Part shown: positions 37,771-52,480 of the stretch, in pieces
Layout: the number at the start of each line of letters is the position of its first letter
Position numbering within the stretch: the first letter of the stretch is position 1
Assembly: GCF_963678635.1 (NCBI RefSeq)
Contig: NC_087067.1
Span: forward strand, 57,700,388 to 57,764,387
Origin: Symsagittifera roscoffensis
Taxonomy: Eukaryota; Xenacoelomorpha; Acoela; Convolutidae
DNA: 64,000 bases
Direction of reading: 5' to 3'
Translations under genes and position numbers: made by a program
The notes under the pieces: generated by a model
The model's input: only the letters and a program-made list of their open reading frames with translations
Told to the model about the DNA's origin: nothing
The model's database searches: none

Positions 37771-40024
37771 TCATGTCTTTTTATGTGTCTATCAGTGATG
37801 CGGTTTTTCTCGTTACACGTTTTTCCATTTTTGATCACAGTGACTGGCTGACATAGTTTTTTTGATGTGCTCATTTTTGTTCATTTATTCAATTCTACTA
37901 GTGTTGCGATTGTTGCACTAGCGAATTTGCGCTGGAGTGATTTTGTCTCAATAAAGTTGTCATAAATTGGTAGTTTCCACTATCTTTTGGTCTTGGCTAC
38001 TGAATGTTTCTTCAATTTTGACATCTTTGAAATACCCAGGGACGCTTTTTCGGGATGTTAATGCGTTGCAGACATGCTGACGGCTCCTGGGAGTACTAAG
38101 GTTTTAATTTTGGTATTTATGTTTCTGAAATATGACTTTTTTGTGTTCATCTTTGATGCGATTTTTTGTGATACAAATTTTTCATTTTTGAGGACAGTGT
38201 GTGGCTAGTTAAGTCATCTTGATGTGTTCATTGTTGTTTCATTCGTCAAATCTACTGGGTAGGCGATAGTTGCAGAAGCGAATTTGCGCTGTGGTGATTT
38301 TTTGTTGAAAAAACATTGTCGTCACAGTACTGGCAGTTTTTCTTTCTTTTTGGTCTTGACTACCAGACATTATTTGAGTTTTCACAAATTTGAAAGACAG
38401 TGGTGCCTTTTTGGGTTTGGTGATGCCTTTATAACTTGTTAAGGGTACCTGGGAAGGCTTAATTATTGATTTCACTTTTTTTCCCTGGAATCATGTCTTT
38501 TTATGTGTCTATCAGTGATGCGGTTTTTCTCGTTACACGTTTTTCCATTTTTGATCACAGTGACTGGCTGACATAGTTTTTTTGATGTGCTCATTTTTGT
38601 TCATTTATTCAGTTCTACTAGTGTTGCGATTGTTGCACTAGCGAATTTGCGCTGGAGTGATTTTGTCTCAATAAAGTTGTCACAAATTGGTAGTTTCCAC
38701 TATCTTTTGGTCTTGGCTACTGAATGTTTCTTCAGTTTTGACATCTTTGAAATACCCAGGGACGCTTTTTCGGGATGTTAATGCGTTGCAGACATGCTGA
38801 CGGCTCCTGGGAGTACTAAGGTTTTAATTTTGGTATTTATGTTTCTGAAATATGACTTTTTTGTGTTCATCTTTGATGCGATTTTTTGTGATACAAATTT
38901 TTCATTTTTGAGGACAGTGTGTGGCTAGTTAAGTCATCTTGATGTGTTCATTGTTGTTTCATTCGTCAAATCTACTGGGTAGGCGATAGTTGCAGAAGCG
39001 AATTTGCGCTGTAGTGATTTTTTGTTCGAAAAACATTGTCGTCACAGTACTGGCAGTTTTTCTTTCTTTTTGGTCTTGACTACCAGACATTATTTGAGTT
39101 TTCACAAATTTGAAAGACAGTGGTGCCTTTTTGGGTTTGGTGATGCCTTTATAACTTGTTAAGGGTACCTGGGAAGGCTTAATTATTGATTTCACTTTTT
39201 TTCCCTGGAATCATGTCTTTTTATGTGTCTATCAGTGATGCGGTTTTTCTCGTTACACGTTTTTCCATTTTTGATCACAGTGACTGGCTGACATAGTTTT
39301 TTTGATGTGCTCATTTTTGTTCATTTATTCAATTCTACTAGTGTTGCGATTGTTGCACTAGCGAATTTGCGCTGGAGTGATTTTGTCTCAATAAAGTTGT
39401 CATAAATTGGTAGTTTCCACTATCTTTTGGTCTTGGCTACTGAATGTTTCTTCAGTTTTGACATCTTTGAAATACCCAGGGAAGCTTTTTCGGGATGTTA
39501 ATGCGTTGCAGACATGCTGACGGCTCCTGGGAGTACTAAGGTTTTAATTTTGGTATTTATGTTTCTGAAATATGACTTTTTTGTGTTCATCTTTGATGCG
39601 ATTTTTTGTGATACAAATTTTTCATTTTTGAGGACAGTGTGTGGCTAGTTAAGTCATCTTGATGTGTTCATTGTTGTTTCATTCGTCAAATCTACTGGGT
39701 AGGCGATAGTTGCAGAAGCGAATTTGCGCTGTGGTGATTTTTTGTTCGAAAAAATTGTCGTCACAGTACTGGCAGTTTTTCTTTCTTTTTGGTCTTGACT
39801 ACCAGACATTATTTGAGTTTTCACAAATTTGAAAGACAGTGGTGCCTTTTTGGGTTTGGTGATGCCTTTATAACTTGTTAAGGGTACCTGGGAAGGCTTA
39901 CTTAATGATTTCACTTTTTTTCCTGGAATCATGTCTTTTTATGTGTCTATCAGTGATGCGGTTTTTCTCGTTACACGTTTTTCCATTTTTGATCACAGTG
40001 ACTGGCTGATATAGTTTTTTTGAT
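37771..40024 (+). repeat. Satellite block of nearly identical 720 bp dimers
   Basis: Three consecutive 720 bp dimers (A-half landmarks at 37867, 38587 and 39307) differ at only a handful of positions, such as a shared GTTGCAGACATGCTGACGGC variant. This points to recent single-unit amplification. Confidence 0.8.
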
Positions 40025-43000
40025 GTGCTCATTTTTGTTCATTTATTCAATTCTATTAGTGTTGCGATTGTTGCACTAGCGAATTTGCGCTGGAGTGATT
40101 TTGTCTCAATAAAGTTGTCACAAATTGGTAGTTTCCACTATCTTTTGGTCTTGGCTACTGAAAGTTTCTTCAGTTTTGACATCTTTGAAATACCCAGGGA
40201 CGCTTTTTCGGGATGTTAATGCGTTGTAGACATGCTGATGGTTCCTGGGAGTACTAGGGTTTTAATTTTGGTATTTATGTTTCTGAAATATGACTTTTTT
40301 GTGTTCATCTTTGATGCGATTTTTTGTGATACAAATTTTTCATTTTTGAGGACAGTGTGTGGCTAGTTAAGTAATCTTGATGTGTTCATTGTTGTTTCAT
40401 TCGTCAAATCTACTGGGTAGGCGATAGTTGCAGAAGCGAATTTGCGCTGTGCTGATTTTTTGTTCGAAAAAAATTGTCGTCACAGTACTGGCAGTTTTTC
40501 TTTCGTTTTGGTCTTGACTACCAGACATTATTTGAGTTTTCACGAATTTGAAAGACAGTGGTGTCTTTTTGGGTTTGGTGATGCCTTGATAACTTGTTAA
40601 GGGTACTTGGGAAGGCTTAATTTTTTATTTCACTTTTTTTCCTGGAATCATGTCTTTTTATGTGTCTATCAGTGATGCGGTTTTTCTCGTTACACGGTTT
40701 TCCATTTTTGATCACAGTGACTGGCTGACATAGTTTTTTTTTGATGTGCTCATTTTTGTTCATTTAATCAATTCTACTAGTATTGCGGTTGTTGCACTAG
40801 CGAATTCGCGCTGGAGTGATTTTGTCTCAAAAAAGTTGTCACAAATTGGTAGTTTCCACTATCTTTTGGTCTTGACTACTGAATGTTTCTTCAGTTTTGA
40901 CATCTTTAAAATACCCAGGGACGCTTTTTTGGGGTGTTAATGCGTTGTGGACATGCTGACGGTTCCTGGGAGTACTAAGTTTTTAATTTTGGTATGTATG
41001 TTTCTGAATTATGTTTTTTTTTGTGTTCATCTTTGATGCGACTTTTTGTGGTACAAATTTTTTCATTTTTGAGGACAGCGTGTGGCTAGTTAAGTCATCT
41101 TGATGTGTTCAGTGTTGTTTCATTCGTCAAATCTACTGGTTAGGCGATAGTTGCAGAAGCGAGTTTGCGCTGTGGTGATTTTTTGTTCGAAAAAAATTGT
41201 CGTCACAGTACTGGCAGTTTTTCTTTCTTTTTGGTCTTGACTGCCAGACATTATTTGAGTTTTCACAAATTTGAAAGACAGTGGTGCCTTTTTGGGTTTG
41301 GTTATGCCTTTATAACTTGTTAAGGGTACCGGGGAAGGCTTAATTATTGATTTCACTTTTTTTCCTGGAATCATGTCTTTTTATGTGTCTATCAGTGATG
41401 CGGTTTTTCTCGTTACAAATTTTTCCATTTTTGATCACAGTGACTGGTTGACATAGCCTTTTTGATGTGCTCATTTTTGTTCATTTATTCAAATCTACTA
41501 GTGTTGCGATTGTTGCACCAGCGAATTTGCGCTGGAGTGATTTTGTCTCAATAAAGTTGTCACAAATTGGTAGTTTCCACTATCTTTTGGTCTTGGCTAC
41601 TGAATGTTTCTTCAGTTTTGACATCTTTGAAATACCCAGGGACGCTTTTTCGGGATGTTAATGCGTTGTAGACATGCTGACGGTTCCTGGGAGTACTAAG
41701 GTTTTAATTTTTGTATTTATGTTTCTGAAATATGACTTTTTTGTGTTCATCTTTGATGCGATTTTTTGTGATACAATTTTTTCATTTTTGAGGACAGTGT
41801 GTGGCTAGTTAAGTAATCTTGATGTGTTCATTGTTGTTTCATTCGTCAAATCTACTGGGTAGGCGATAGTTGCAGAAGCGAATTTGCGCTGTGCTGATTT
41901 TTTGTTCGAAAAAAATTGTCGTCACAGTACTGGCAGTTTTTCTTTCGTTTTGGTCTTGACTACCAGACATTATTTGAGTTTTCACGAATTTGAAAGACAG
42001 TGGTGTCTTTTTGGGTTTGGTGATGCCTTTATAACTTGTTAAGGGTACTTGGGAAGGCTTAATTTTTTATTTCACTTTTTTTCCTGGAATCATGTCTTTT
42101 TATGTGTCTATCAGTGATGCGGTTTTTCTCGTTACACGTTTTTCCATTTTTGATCACAGTGACTGGCTGATATAGTTTTTTTGATGTGCTCATTTTTGTT
42201 CATTTATTCAATTCTACTAGTATTGCGGTTGTTGCACTAGCGAATTCGCGCTGGAGTGATTTTGTCTCAAAAAAGTTGTCACAAATTGGTAGTTTCCACT
42301 ATCTTTTGGTCTTGACTACTGAATGTTTCTTCAGTTTTGACATCTTTAAAATACCCAGGGACGCTTTTTTGGGGTGTTAATGCGTTGTGGACATGCTGAC
42401 GGTTCCTGGGAGTTTTAAGTTTTTAATTTTGGTATGTATGTTTCTGAATTATGTTTTTTTTTGTGTTCATCTTTGATGCGACTTTTTGTGGTACAAATTT
42501 TTTCATTTTTGAGGACAGCGTGTGGCTAGTTAAGTCATCTTGATGTGTTCAGTGTTGTTTCATTCGTCAAATCTAGTGGTTAGGCGATAGTTGCAGAAGC
42601 GAGTTTGCGCTGTGGTGATTTTTTGTTCGAAAAAAATTGTCGTCACAGTACTGGCAGTTTTTCTTTCTTTTTGGTCTTGACTGCCAGACATTATTTGAGT
42701 TTTCACAAATTTGAAAGACAGTGGTGCCTTTTTGGGTTTAGTGATGCCTTTATAACTTGTTAAGGGTACCGGGGAAGGCTTAATTATTGATTTCACTTTT
42801 TTTCCTGGAATCATGTCTTTTCATGTGTCTATCAGTGATGCGGTTTTTCTCGTTACAAGTTTTTCCATTTTTGATCACAGTGACTGGTTGACATAGCCTT
42901 TTTGATGTGCTCATTTTTGTTCTTTTATTCAAATCTACTAGTGTTGCGATTGTTGCACCAGCGAATTTGCGCTGGAGTGATTTTGTCTCAATAAAGTTGT

Positions 43001-46000
43001 CACAAATTGGTAGTTTCCACTATCTTTTGGTCTTGGCTACTGAATGTTTCTTCAGTTTTGACATCTTTGAAATACCCAGGGACGCTTTTTCGGGATGTTA
43101 ATGCGTTGTAGACATGCTGATGGTTCCTGGGAGTACTAAGGTTTTGATTTTGGTATTTATGTTTCTGAAATATGACTTTTTTGTGTTCATCTTTGATGCG
43201 ATTTTTTGTGATACAAATTTTTCATTTTTGAGGACAGTGTGTGGCTAGTTAAGTAATCTTGATGTGTTCATTGTTGTTTCATTCGTCAAATCTACTGGGT
43301 AGGCGATAGTTGCAGAAGCGAATTTGCGCTGTGCTGATTTTTTGTTCGAAAAAAATTGTCGTCACAGTACTGGCAGTTTTTCTTTCGTTTTGGTCTTGAC
43401 TACCAGACATTATTTGAGTTTTCACGAATTTGAAAGACAGTGGTGTCATTTTGGGTTTGGTGATGCCTTTATAACTTGTTAAGGGTACTTGGGAAGGCTT
43501 AATTTTTTATTTCACTTTTTTTCCTGGAATCATGTCTTTTTATGTGTCTATCAGTGATGCGGTTTTTCTCGTTACACGTTTTTCCATTTTTGATCACAGT
43601 GACTGGCTGATATAGTTTTTTTGATGTGCTCATTTTTGTTCATTTATTCAATTCTATTAGTGTTGCGATTGTTGCACTAGCGAGTTTGCGCTGGAGTGAT
43701 TTTGTCTCAATAAAGTTGTCACAAATTGGTAGTTTCCACTATCTTTTGGTCTTGGCTACTGAATGTTTCTTCAGTTTTGACATCTTTGAAATACCCAGGG
43801 ACGCTTTGTCGGGATGTTAATGCGTTGTAGACATGCTGACGGTTCCTGGGAGTACTAAGGTTTTAATTTTGGTATTTATGTTTCTGAAATATGACTTTTT
43901 TGTGTTCATCTTTGATGCGATTTTTTGTGATACAAATTTTTCATTTTTGAGGACAGTGTGTGGCTAGTTAAGTAATCTTGATGTGTTCATTGTTGTTTCA
44001 TTCGTCAAATCTACTGGGTAGGCGATAGTTGCAGAAGCGAATTTGCGCTGTGCTGATTTTTTGTTCGAAAAAAATTGTCGTCACAGTACTGGCAGTTTTT
44101 CTTTCGTTTTGGTCTTGACTACCAGACATTATTTGAGTTTTCACGAATTTGAAAGACAGTGGTGTCATTTTGGGTTTGGTGATGCCTTTATAACTTGTTA
44201 AGGGTACTTGGGAAGGCTTAATTTTTTATTTCACTTTTTTTCCTGGAATCATGTCTTTTTATGTGTCTATCAGTGATGCGGTTTTTCTCGTTACACGTTT
44301 TTCCATTTTTGATCACAGTGACTGGCTGATATAGTTTTTTTGATGTGCTCATTTTTGTTCATTTATTCAATTCTATTAGTGTTGCGATTTTTGCACTAGC
44401 GAGTTTGCGCTGGAGTGATTTTGTCTCAATAAAGTTGTCACAAATTGGTAGTTTCCACTATCTTTTGGTCTTGGCTACTGAATGTTTCTTCAGTTTTGAC
44501 ATCTTTGAAAAACCCAGGGACGCTTTGTCGGGATGTTAATGCGTTGTAGACATGCTGACGGTTCCTGGGAGTACTAAGGTTTTAATTTTGGTATTTATGT
44601 TTCTGAAATATGACTTTTTTGTGTTCATCTTTGATGCGATTTTTTGTGATACAAATTTTTCATTTTTGAGGACAGTGTGTGGCTAGTTAAGTAATCTTGA
44701 TGTGATCATTGTTGTTTCATTCGTCAAATCTACTGGGTAGGCGATAGTTGCAGAAGCGAATTTGCGCTGTGCTGATTTTTTGTTCGAAAAAAATTGTCGT
44801 CACAGTACTGGCAGTTTTTCTTTCGTTTTGGTCTTGACTACCAGACATTATTTGAGTTTTCACGAGTTTGAAAGACAGTGGTGTCTTTTTGGGTTTGGTG
44901 ATGCCTTTATAACTTGTTAAGGGTACTTGGGAAGGCTTAATTTTTTATTTCACTTTTTTTCCTGGAATCATGTCTTTTTATGTGTCTATCAGTGATGCGG
45001 TTTTTCTCGTTACACGGTTTTCCATTTTTGATCACAGTGACTGGCTGACATAGTTTTTTTTTGATGTGCTCATTTTTGTTCATTTAATCAATTCTACTAG
45101 TATTGCGGTTGTTGCACTAGCGAATTCGCGCTGGAGTGATTTTGTCTCAAAAAAGTTGTCACAAATTGGTAGTTTCCACTATCTTTTGGACTTGACTACT
45201 GAATGTTTCTTCAGTTTTGACATCTTTAAAATACCCAGGGACGCTTTTTTGGGGTGTTAATGCGTTGTGGACATGCTGACGGTTCCTGGGAGTACTAAGT
45301 TTTTAATTTTGGTATGTATGTTTCTGAATTATGTTTTTTTTTGTGTTCATCTTTGATGCGACTTTTTGTGGTACAAATTTTTTCATTTTTGAGGACAGCG
45401 TGTGGCTAGTTAAGTCATCTTGATGTGTTCAGTGTTGTTTCATTCGTCAAATCTACTGGTTAGGCGATAGTTGCAGAAGCGAGTTTGCGCTGTGGTGATT
45501 TTTTGTTCGAAAAAAATTGTCGTCACAGTACTGGCAGTTTTTCTTTCTTTTTGGTCTTGACTGCCAGACATTATTTGAGTTTTCACAAATTTGAAAGACA
45601 GTGGTGCCTTTTTGGGTTTGGTGATGCCTTTATAACTTGTTAAGGGTACCGGGGAAGGCTTAATTTTTTATTTCACTTTTTTTCCTGGAATCATGTCTTT
45701 TTATGTGTCTATCAGTGATGCGGTTTTTCTCGTTACACGTTTTTCCATTTTTGATCACAGTGACTGGCTGATATAGTTTTTTTGATGTGCTCATTTTTGT
45801 TCATTTATTCAATTCTATTAGTGTTGCGATTGTTGCACTAGCGAGTTTGCGCTGGAGTGATTTTGTCTCAATAAAGTTGTCACAAATTGGTAGTTTCCAC
45901 TATCTTTTGGTCTTGGCTACTGAATGTTTCTTCAGTTTTGACATCTTTGAAATACCCAGGGACGCTTTTTCGGGATGTTAATGCGTTGTAGACATGCTGA

Positions 46001-49000
46001 CGGTTCCTGGGAGTACTAAGGTTTTAATTTTGGTATTTATGTTTCTGAAATATGACTTTTTTGTGTTCATCTTTGATGCGATTTTTTGTGATACAAATTT
46101 TTCATTTTTGAGGACAGTGTGTGGCTAGTTAAGTAATCTTGATGTGTTCATTGTTGTTTCATTCGTCAAATCTACTGGGTAGGCGATAGTTGAAGAAGCG
46201 AATTTGCGCTGTGCTGATTTTTTGTTCGAAAAAAATTGTCGTCACAGTACTGGCAGTTTTTCTTTCGTTTTGGTCTTGACTACCAGACATTATTTGAGTT
46301 TTCACGAGTTTGAAAGACAGTGGTGTCTTTTTGGGTTTGGTGATGCCTTTATAACTTGTTAAGGGTACTTGGGAAGGCTTAATTTTTTATTTCACTTTTT
46401 TTCCTGGAATCATGTCTTTTCATGTGTCTATCAGTGATGCGGTTTTTCTCGTTACACGGTTTTCCATTTTTGATCACAGTGACTGGCTGACATAGTTTTT
46501 TTTTGATGTGCTCATTTTTGTTCATTTAATCAATTCTACTAGTATTGCGGTTGTTGCACTAGCGAATTCGCGCTGGAGTGATTTTGTCTCAAAAAAGTTG
46601 TCACAAATTGGTAGTTTCCACTATCTTTTGGTCTTGACTACTGAATGTTTCTTCAGTTTTGACATCTTTAAAATACCCAGGGACGCTTTTTTGGGGTGTT
46701 AATGCGTTGTGGACATGCTGACGGTTCCTGGGAGTACTAAGTTTTTAATTTTGGTATGTATGTTTCTGAATTATGTTTTTTTTTTGTGTTCATCTTTGAT
46801 GCGACTTTTTGTGGTACAAATTTTTTCATTTTTGAGGACAGCGTGTGGCTAGTTAAGTCATCTTGATGTGTTCAGTGTTGTTTCATTCGTCAAATCTACT
46901 GGTTAGGCGATAGTTGCAGAAGCGAGTTTGCGCTGTGGTGATTTTTTGTTCGAAAAAAATTGTCGTCACAGTACTGGCAGTTTTTCTTTCTTTTTGGTCT
47001 TGACTGCCAGACATTATTTGAGTTTTCACAAATTTGAAAGACAGTGGTGCCTTTTTGGGTTTGGTGATGCCTTTATAACTTGTTAAGGGTACCGGGGAAG
47101 GCTTAATTATTGATTTCACTTTTTTTCCTGGAATCATGTCTTTTTATGTGTCTATCAGTGATGCGGTTTTTCTCGTTACAAGTTTTTCCATTTTTGATCA
47201 CAGTGACTGGTTGACATAGCCTTTTTGATGTGCTCATTTTTGTTAATTTATTCAAATCTACTAGTGTTGCGATTGTTGCACCAGCGAATTTGCGCTGGAG
47301 TGATTTTGTCTCAATAAAGTTGTCACAAATTGGTAGTTTCCACTATCTTTTGGTCTTGGCTACTGAATGTTTCTTCAGTTTTGACATCTTTGAAATACCC
47401 AGGGACGCTTTTTCGGGATGTTAATGCGTTGTAGACATGCTGACGGTTCCTGGGAGTACTAAGGTTTTAATTTTGGTATTTATGTTTCTGAAATATGACT
47501 TTTTTGTGTTCATCTTTGATGCGATTTTTTGTGATACAAATTTTTCATTTTTGAGGACAGTGTGTGGCTAGTTAAGTAATCTTGATGTGTTCATTGTTGT
47601 TTCATTCGTCAAATCTACTGGGTAGGCGATAGTTGCAGAAGCGAATTTGCGCTGTGCTGATTTTTTGTTCGAAAAAAATTGTCGTCACAGTACTGGCAGT
47701 TTTTCTTTCGTTTTGGTCTTGACTACCAGACATTATTTGAGTTTTCACGATTTTGAAAGACAGTGGTGTCTTTTTGGGTTTGGTGATGCCTTTATAACTT
47801 GTTAAGGGTACTTGGGAAGGCTTAATTTTTTATTTCACTTTTTTTCCTGGAATCATGTCTTTTTATGTGTCTATCAGTGATGCGGTTTTTCTCGTTACAC
47901 GTTTTTCCATTTTTGATCACAGTGACTGGCTGATATAGTTTTTTTGATGTGCTCATTTTTGTTCATTTATTCAATTCTATTAGTGTTGCGATTGTTGCAC
48001 TAGCGAATTTGCGCTGGAGTGATTTTGTCTCAATAAAGTTGTCACAAATTGGTAGTTTCCACTATCTTTTGGTCTTGGCTACTGAATGTTTCTTCAGTTT
48101 TGACATCTTTGAAATACCCAGGGACGCTTTTTCGGGATGTTAATGCGTTGTAGACATGCTGACGGTTCCTGGGAGTACTAAGGTTTTAATTTTGGTATTT
48201 ATGTTTCTGAAAAATGACTTTTTTGTGTTCATCTTTGATGCGATTTTTTGTGATACAAATTTTTCATTTTTGAGGACAGTGTGTGGCTAGTTAAGTAATC
48301 TTGATGTGTTCATTGTTGTTTCATTCGTCAAATCTACTGGGTAGGCGATAGTTGCAGAAGCGAATTTGCGCTGTGCTGATTTTTTGTTCGAAAAAAATTG
48401 TCGTCACAGTACTGGCAGTTTTTCTTTCGTTTTGGTCTTGACTACCAGACATTATTTGAGTTTTCACGAATTTGAAAGACAGTGGTGTCTTTTTGGGTTT
48501 GGTGATGCCTTTATAACTTGTTAAGGGTACTTGGGAAGGCTTCATTTTTTATTTCACTTTTTTTCCTGGAATCATGTCTTTTTATGTGTCTATCAGTGAT
48601 GCGGTTTTTCTCGTTACACGGTTTTCCATTTTTGATCACAGTGACTGGCTGACATAGTTTTTTTTTGATGTGCTCATTTTTGTTCATTTAATCAATTCTA
48701 CTAGTATTGCGGTTGTTGCACTAGCGAATTCGCGCTGGAGTGATTTTGTCTCAAAAAAGTTGTCACAAATTGGTAGTTTCCACTATCTTTTGGTCTTGAC
48801 TACTGAATGTTTCTTCAGTTTTGACATCTTTAAAATACCCAGGGACGCTTTTTTGGGGTGTTAATGCGTTGTGGACATGCTGACAGTTCCTGGGAGTACT
48901 AAGTTTTTAATTTTGGTATGTATGTTTCTGAATTATGTTTTTTTTTGTGTTCATCTTTGATGCGACTTTTTGTGGTACAAATTTTTTCATTTTTGAGGAC

Positions 49001-52000
49001 AGCGTGTGGCTAGTTAAGTCATCTTGATGTGTTCAGTGTTGTTTCATTCGTCAAATCTACTGGTTAGGCGATAGTTGCAGAAGCGAGTTTGCGCTGTGGT
49101 GATTTTTTGTTCGAAAAAAATTGTCGTCACAGTACTGGCAGTTTTTCTTTCTTTTTGGTCTTGACTGCCAGACATTATTTGAGTTTTCACAAATTTGAAA
49201 GACAGTGGTGCCTTTTTGGGTTTGGTGATGCCTTTATAACTTGTTAAGGGTACCGGGGAAGGCTTAATTATTGATTTCACTTTTTTTCCTGGAATCATGT
49301 CTTTTTATGTGTCTATCAGTGATGCGGTTTTTCTCGTTAAAAGTTTTTCCATTTTTGATCACAGTGACTGGTTGACATAGCCTTTTTGATGTGCTCATTT
49401 TTGTTCATTTATTCAAATCTACTAGTGTTGCGATTGTTGCACCAGCGAATTTGCGCTGGAGTGATTTTGTCTCAATAAAGTTGTCACAAATTGGTAGTTT
49501 CCACTATCTTTTGGTCTTGGCTACTGAATGTTTCTTCAGTTTTGACATCTTTGAAAAACCCAGGGACGCTTTTTCGGGATGTTAATGCGTTGTAGACATG
49601 CTGACGGTTCCTGGGAGTACTAAGTTTTTAATTTTGGTATGTATGTTTCTGAATTATGTTTTTTTTTGTGTTCATCTTTGATGCGACTTTTTGTGGTACA
49701 AATTTTTTCATTTTTGAGGACAGCGTGTGGCTAGTTAAGTCATCTTGATGTGTTCAGTGTTGTTTCATTCGTCAAATCTACTGGTTAGGCGATAGTTGCA
49801 GAAGCGAGTTTGCGCTGTGGTGATTTTTTGTTCGAAAAAAATTGTCGTCACAGTACTGGCAGTTTTTCTTTCTTTTTGGTCTTGACTGCCAGACATTATT
49901 TGAGTTTTCACAAATTTGAAAGACAGTGGTGCCTTTTTGGGTTTGGTGATGCCTTTATAACTTGTTAAGGGTACCGGGGAAGGCTTAATTATTGATTTCA
50001 CTTTTTTTCCTGGAATCATGTCTTTTTATGTGTCTATCAGTGATGCGGTTTTTCTCGTTACAAGTTTTTCCATTTTTGATCACAGTGACTGGTTGACATA
50101 GCCTTTTTGATGTGCTCATTTTTGTTCATTTATTCAAATCTACTAGTGTTGCGATTGTTGCACCAGCGAATTTGCGCTGGAGTGATTTTGTCTCAATAAA
50201 GTTGTCACAAATTGGTAGTTTCCACTATCTTTTGGTCTTGGCTACTGAATGTTTCTTCAGTTTTGACATCTTTGAAATACCCAGGGACGCTTTTTCGGGA
50301 TGTTAATGCGTTGTAGACATGCTGACCGTTCCTGGGAGTACTAAGGTTTTAATTTTGGTATTTATGTTTCTGAAATATGACTTTTTTGTGTTCATCTTTG
50401 ATGCGATTTTTTGTGATACAAATTTTTCATTTTTGAGGACAGTGTGTGGCTAGTTAAGTAATCTTGATGTGTTCATTGTTGTTTCATTCGTCAAATCTAC
50501 TGGGTAGGCGATAGTTGCAGAAGCGAATTTGCGCTGTGCTGATTTTTTGTTCGAAAAAAATTGTCGTCACAGTACTGGCAGTTTTTCTTTCGTTTTGGTC
50601 TTGACTACCAGACATTATTTGAGTTTTCACGAATTTGAAAGACAGTGGTGTCTTTTTGGGTTTGGTGATGCCTTTATAACTTGTTAAGGGTACTTGGGAA
50701 GGCTTAATTTTTTATTTCACTTTTTTTCCTGGAATCATGTCTTTTTATGTGTCTATCAGTGATGCGGTTTTTCTCGTTACACGTTTTTCCATTTTTGATC
50801 ACAGTGACTGGCTGATATAGTTTTTTTGATGTGCTCATTTTTGTTCATTTATTCAATTCTATTAGTGTTGCGATTGTTGCACTAGCGAATTTGCGCTGGA
50901 GTGATTTTGTCTCAATAAAGTTGTCACAAATTGGTAGTTTCCACTATCTTTTGGTCTTGGCTACTGAATGTTTCTTCAGTTTTGACATCTTTGAAATACC
51001 CAGGGACGCTTTTTCGGAATGTTAATGCGTTGTAGACATGCTGACGGTTCCTGGGAGTACTAAGGTTTTAATTTTGGTATTTATGTTTCTGAAATATGAC
51101 ATTTTTGTGTTCATATTTGATGCGATTTTTTGTGGTACAAATTTTTCATTTTTGAGGACAGTGTGTGGCTAGTTAAGTCATCTTGATGTGTTCAGTGTTG
51201 TTTCATTCGTCAAATCTACTGGGTAGGCGATAGTTGCAGAAGCGAATTTGCGCTGTGGTGATTTTTTATTCGAAAAAAATTGTCGTCACAGTACTGGCAG
51301 TTTTTCTTTCGTTTTGGTCTTGACTACCAGACATTATTTGAGTTTTCACGAATTTGAAAGACAGTGGTGTCTTTTTGAGTTTGGTGATGCCTTTATAACT
51401 TGTTAAGGGTACTTGGGAAGGCTTAATTTTTTATTTCACTTTTTTTCCTGGAATCATGTCTTTTTATGTGTCTATCAGTGATGCGGTTTTTCTCGTTACA
51501 CGGTTTTCCATTTTTGATCACAGTGACTGGCTGACATAGTTTTTTTTTGATGTGCTCATTTTTTTTCATTTAATCAATTCTACTAGTATTGCGGTTGTTG
51601 CACTAGCGAATTCGCGCTGGAGTGATTTTGTCTCAAAAAAGTTGTCACAAATTGGTAGTTTCCACTATCTTTTGGTCTTGACTACTGAATGTTTCTTCAG
51701 TTTTGACATCTTTAAAATACCCAGGGACGCTTTTTTGGGGTGTTAATGCGTTGTGAACATGCTGACGGTTCCTTGGAGTACTAAGTTTTTAATTTTGGTA
51801 CGTATGTTTCTGAATTATGTTTTTTTTTGTGTTCATCTTTGATGCGACTTTTTGTGGTACAAATTTTTTCATTTTTGAGGACAGCGTGTGGCTAGTTAAG
51901 TCATCTTGATGTGTTCAGTGTTGTTTCATTCGTCAAATCTACTGGTTAGGCGATAGTTGCAGAAGCGAGTTTGCGCTGTGGTGATTTTTTGTTCGAAAAA

Positions 52001-52480
52001 AATTGTCGTCACAGTACTGGCAGTTTTTCTTTCTTTTTGGTCTTGACTGCCAGACATTATTTGAGTTTTCACAAATTTGAAAGACAGTGGTGCCTTTTTG
52101 GGTTTGGTGATGCCTTTATAACTTGTTAAGGGTACCGGGGAAGGCTTAATTATTGATTTCACTTTTTTTCCTGGAATCATGTCTTTTTATGTGTCTATCA
52201 GTGATGCGGTTTTTCTCGTTACAAGTTTTTCCATTTTTGATCACAGTGACTGGTTGACATAGCCTTTTTGATGTGCTCATTTTTGTTCATTTATTCAAAT
52301 CTACTAGTGTTGCGATTGTTGCACCAGCGAATTTGCGCTGGAGTGATTTTGTCTCAATAAAGTTGTCACAAATTGGTAGTTTCCACTATCTTTTGGTCTT
52401 GGCTACTGAATGTTTCTTCAGTTTTGACATCTTTGAAATACCCAGGGACGCTTTTTCGGGGTGTTGATGCGTTGTGGACG
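40025..52480 (+). repeat. Satellite block with 2.16 kb three-dimer higher-order repeat (a-b-c)
   Basis: Three dimer types are told apart by linked variants. Type a has TTCTATTAGTGTTGCGATT and GATATAG. Type b has AGTATTGCGGTTG, GAATTCGCG and TCTCAAAAAAGTTG. Type c has CATAGCCTTTTT, CAAATCTACTAG and GCACCAGCG. Order along the block: a b c b c a a b a b c a b c c a b c. Spacings are 721 (a to b), 721-722 (b to c) and 719 (c to a). Confidence 0.85.
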
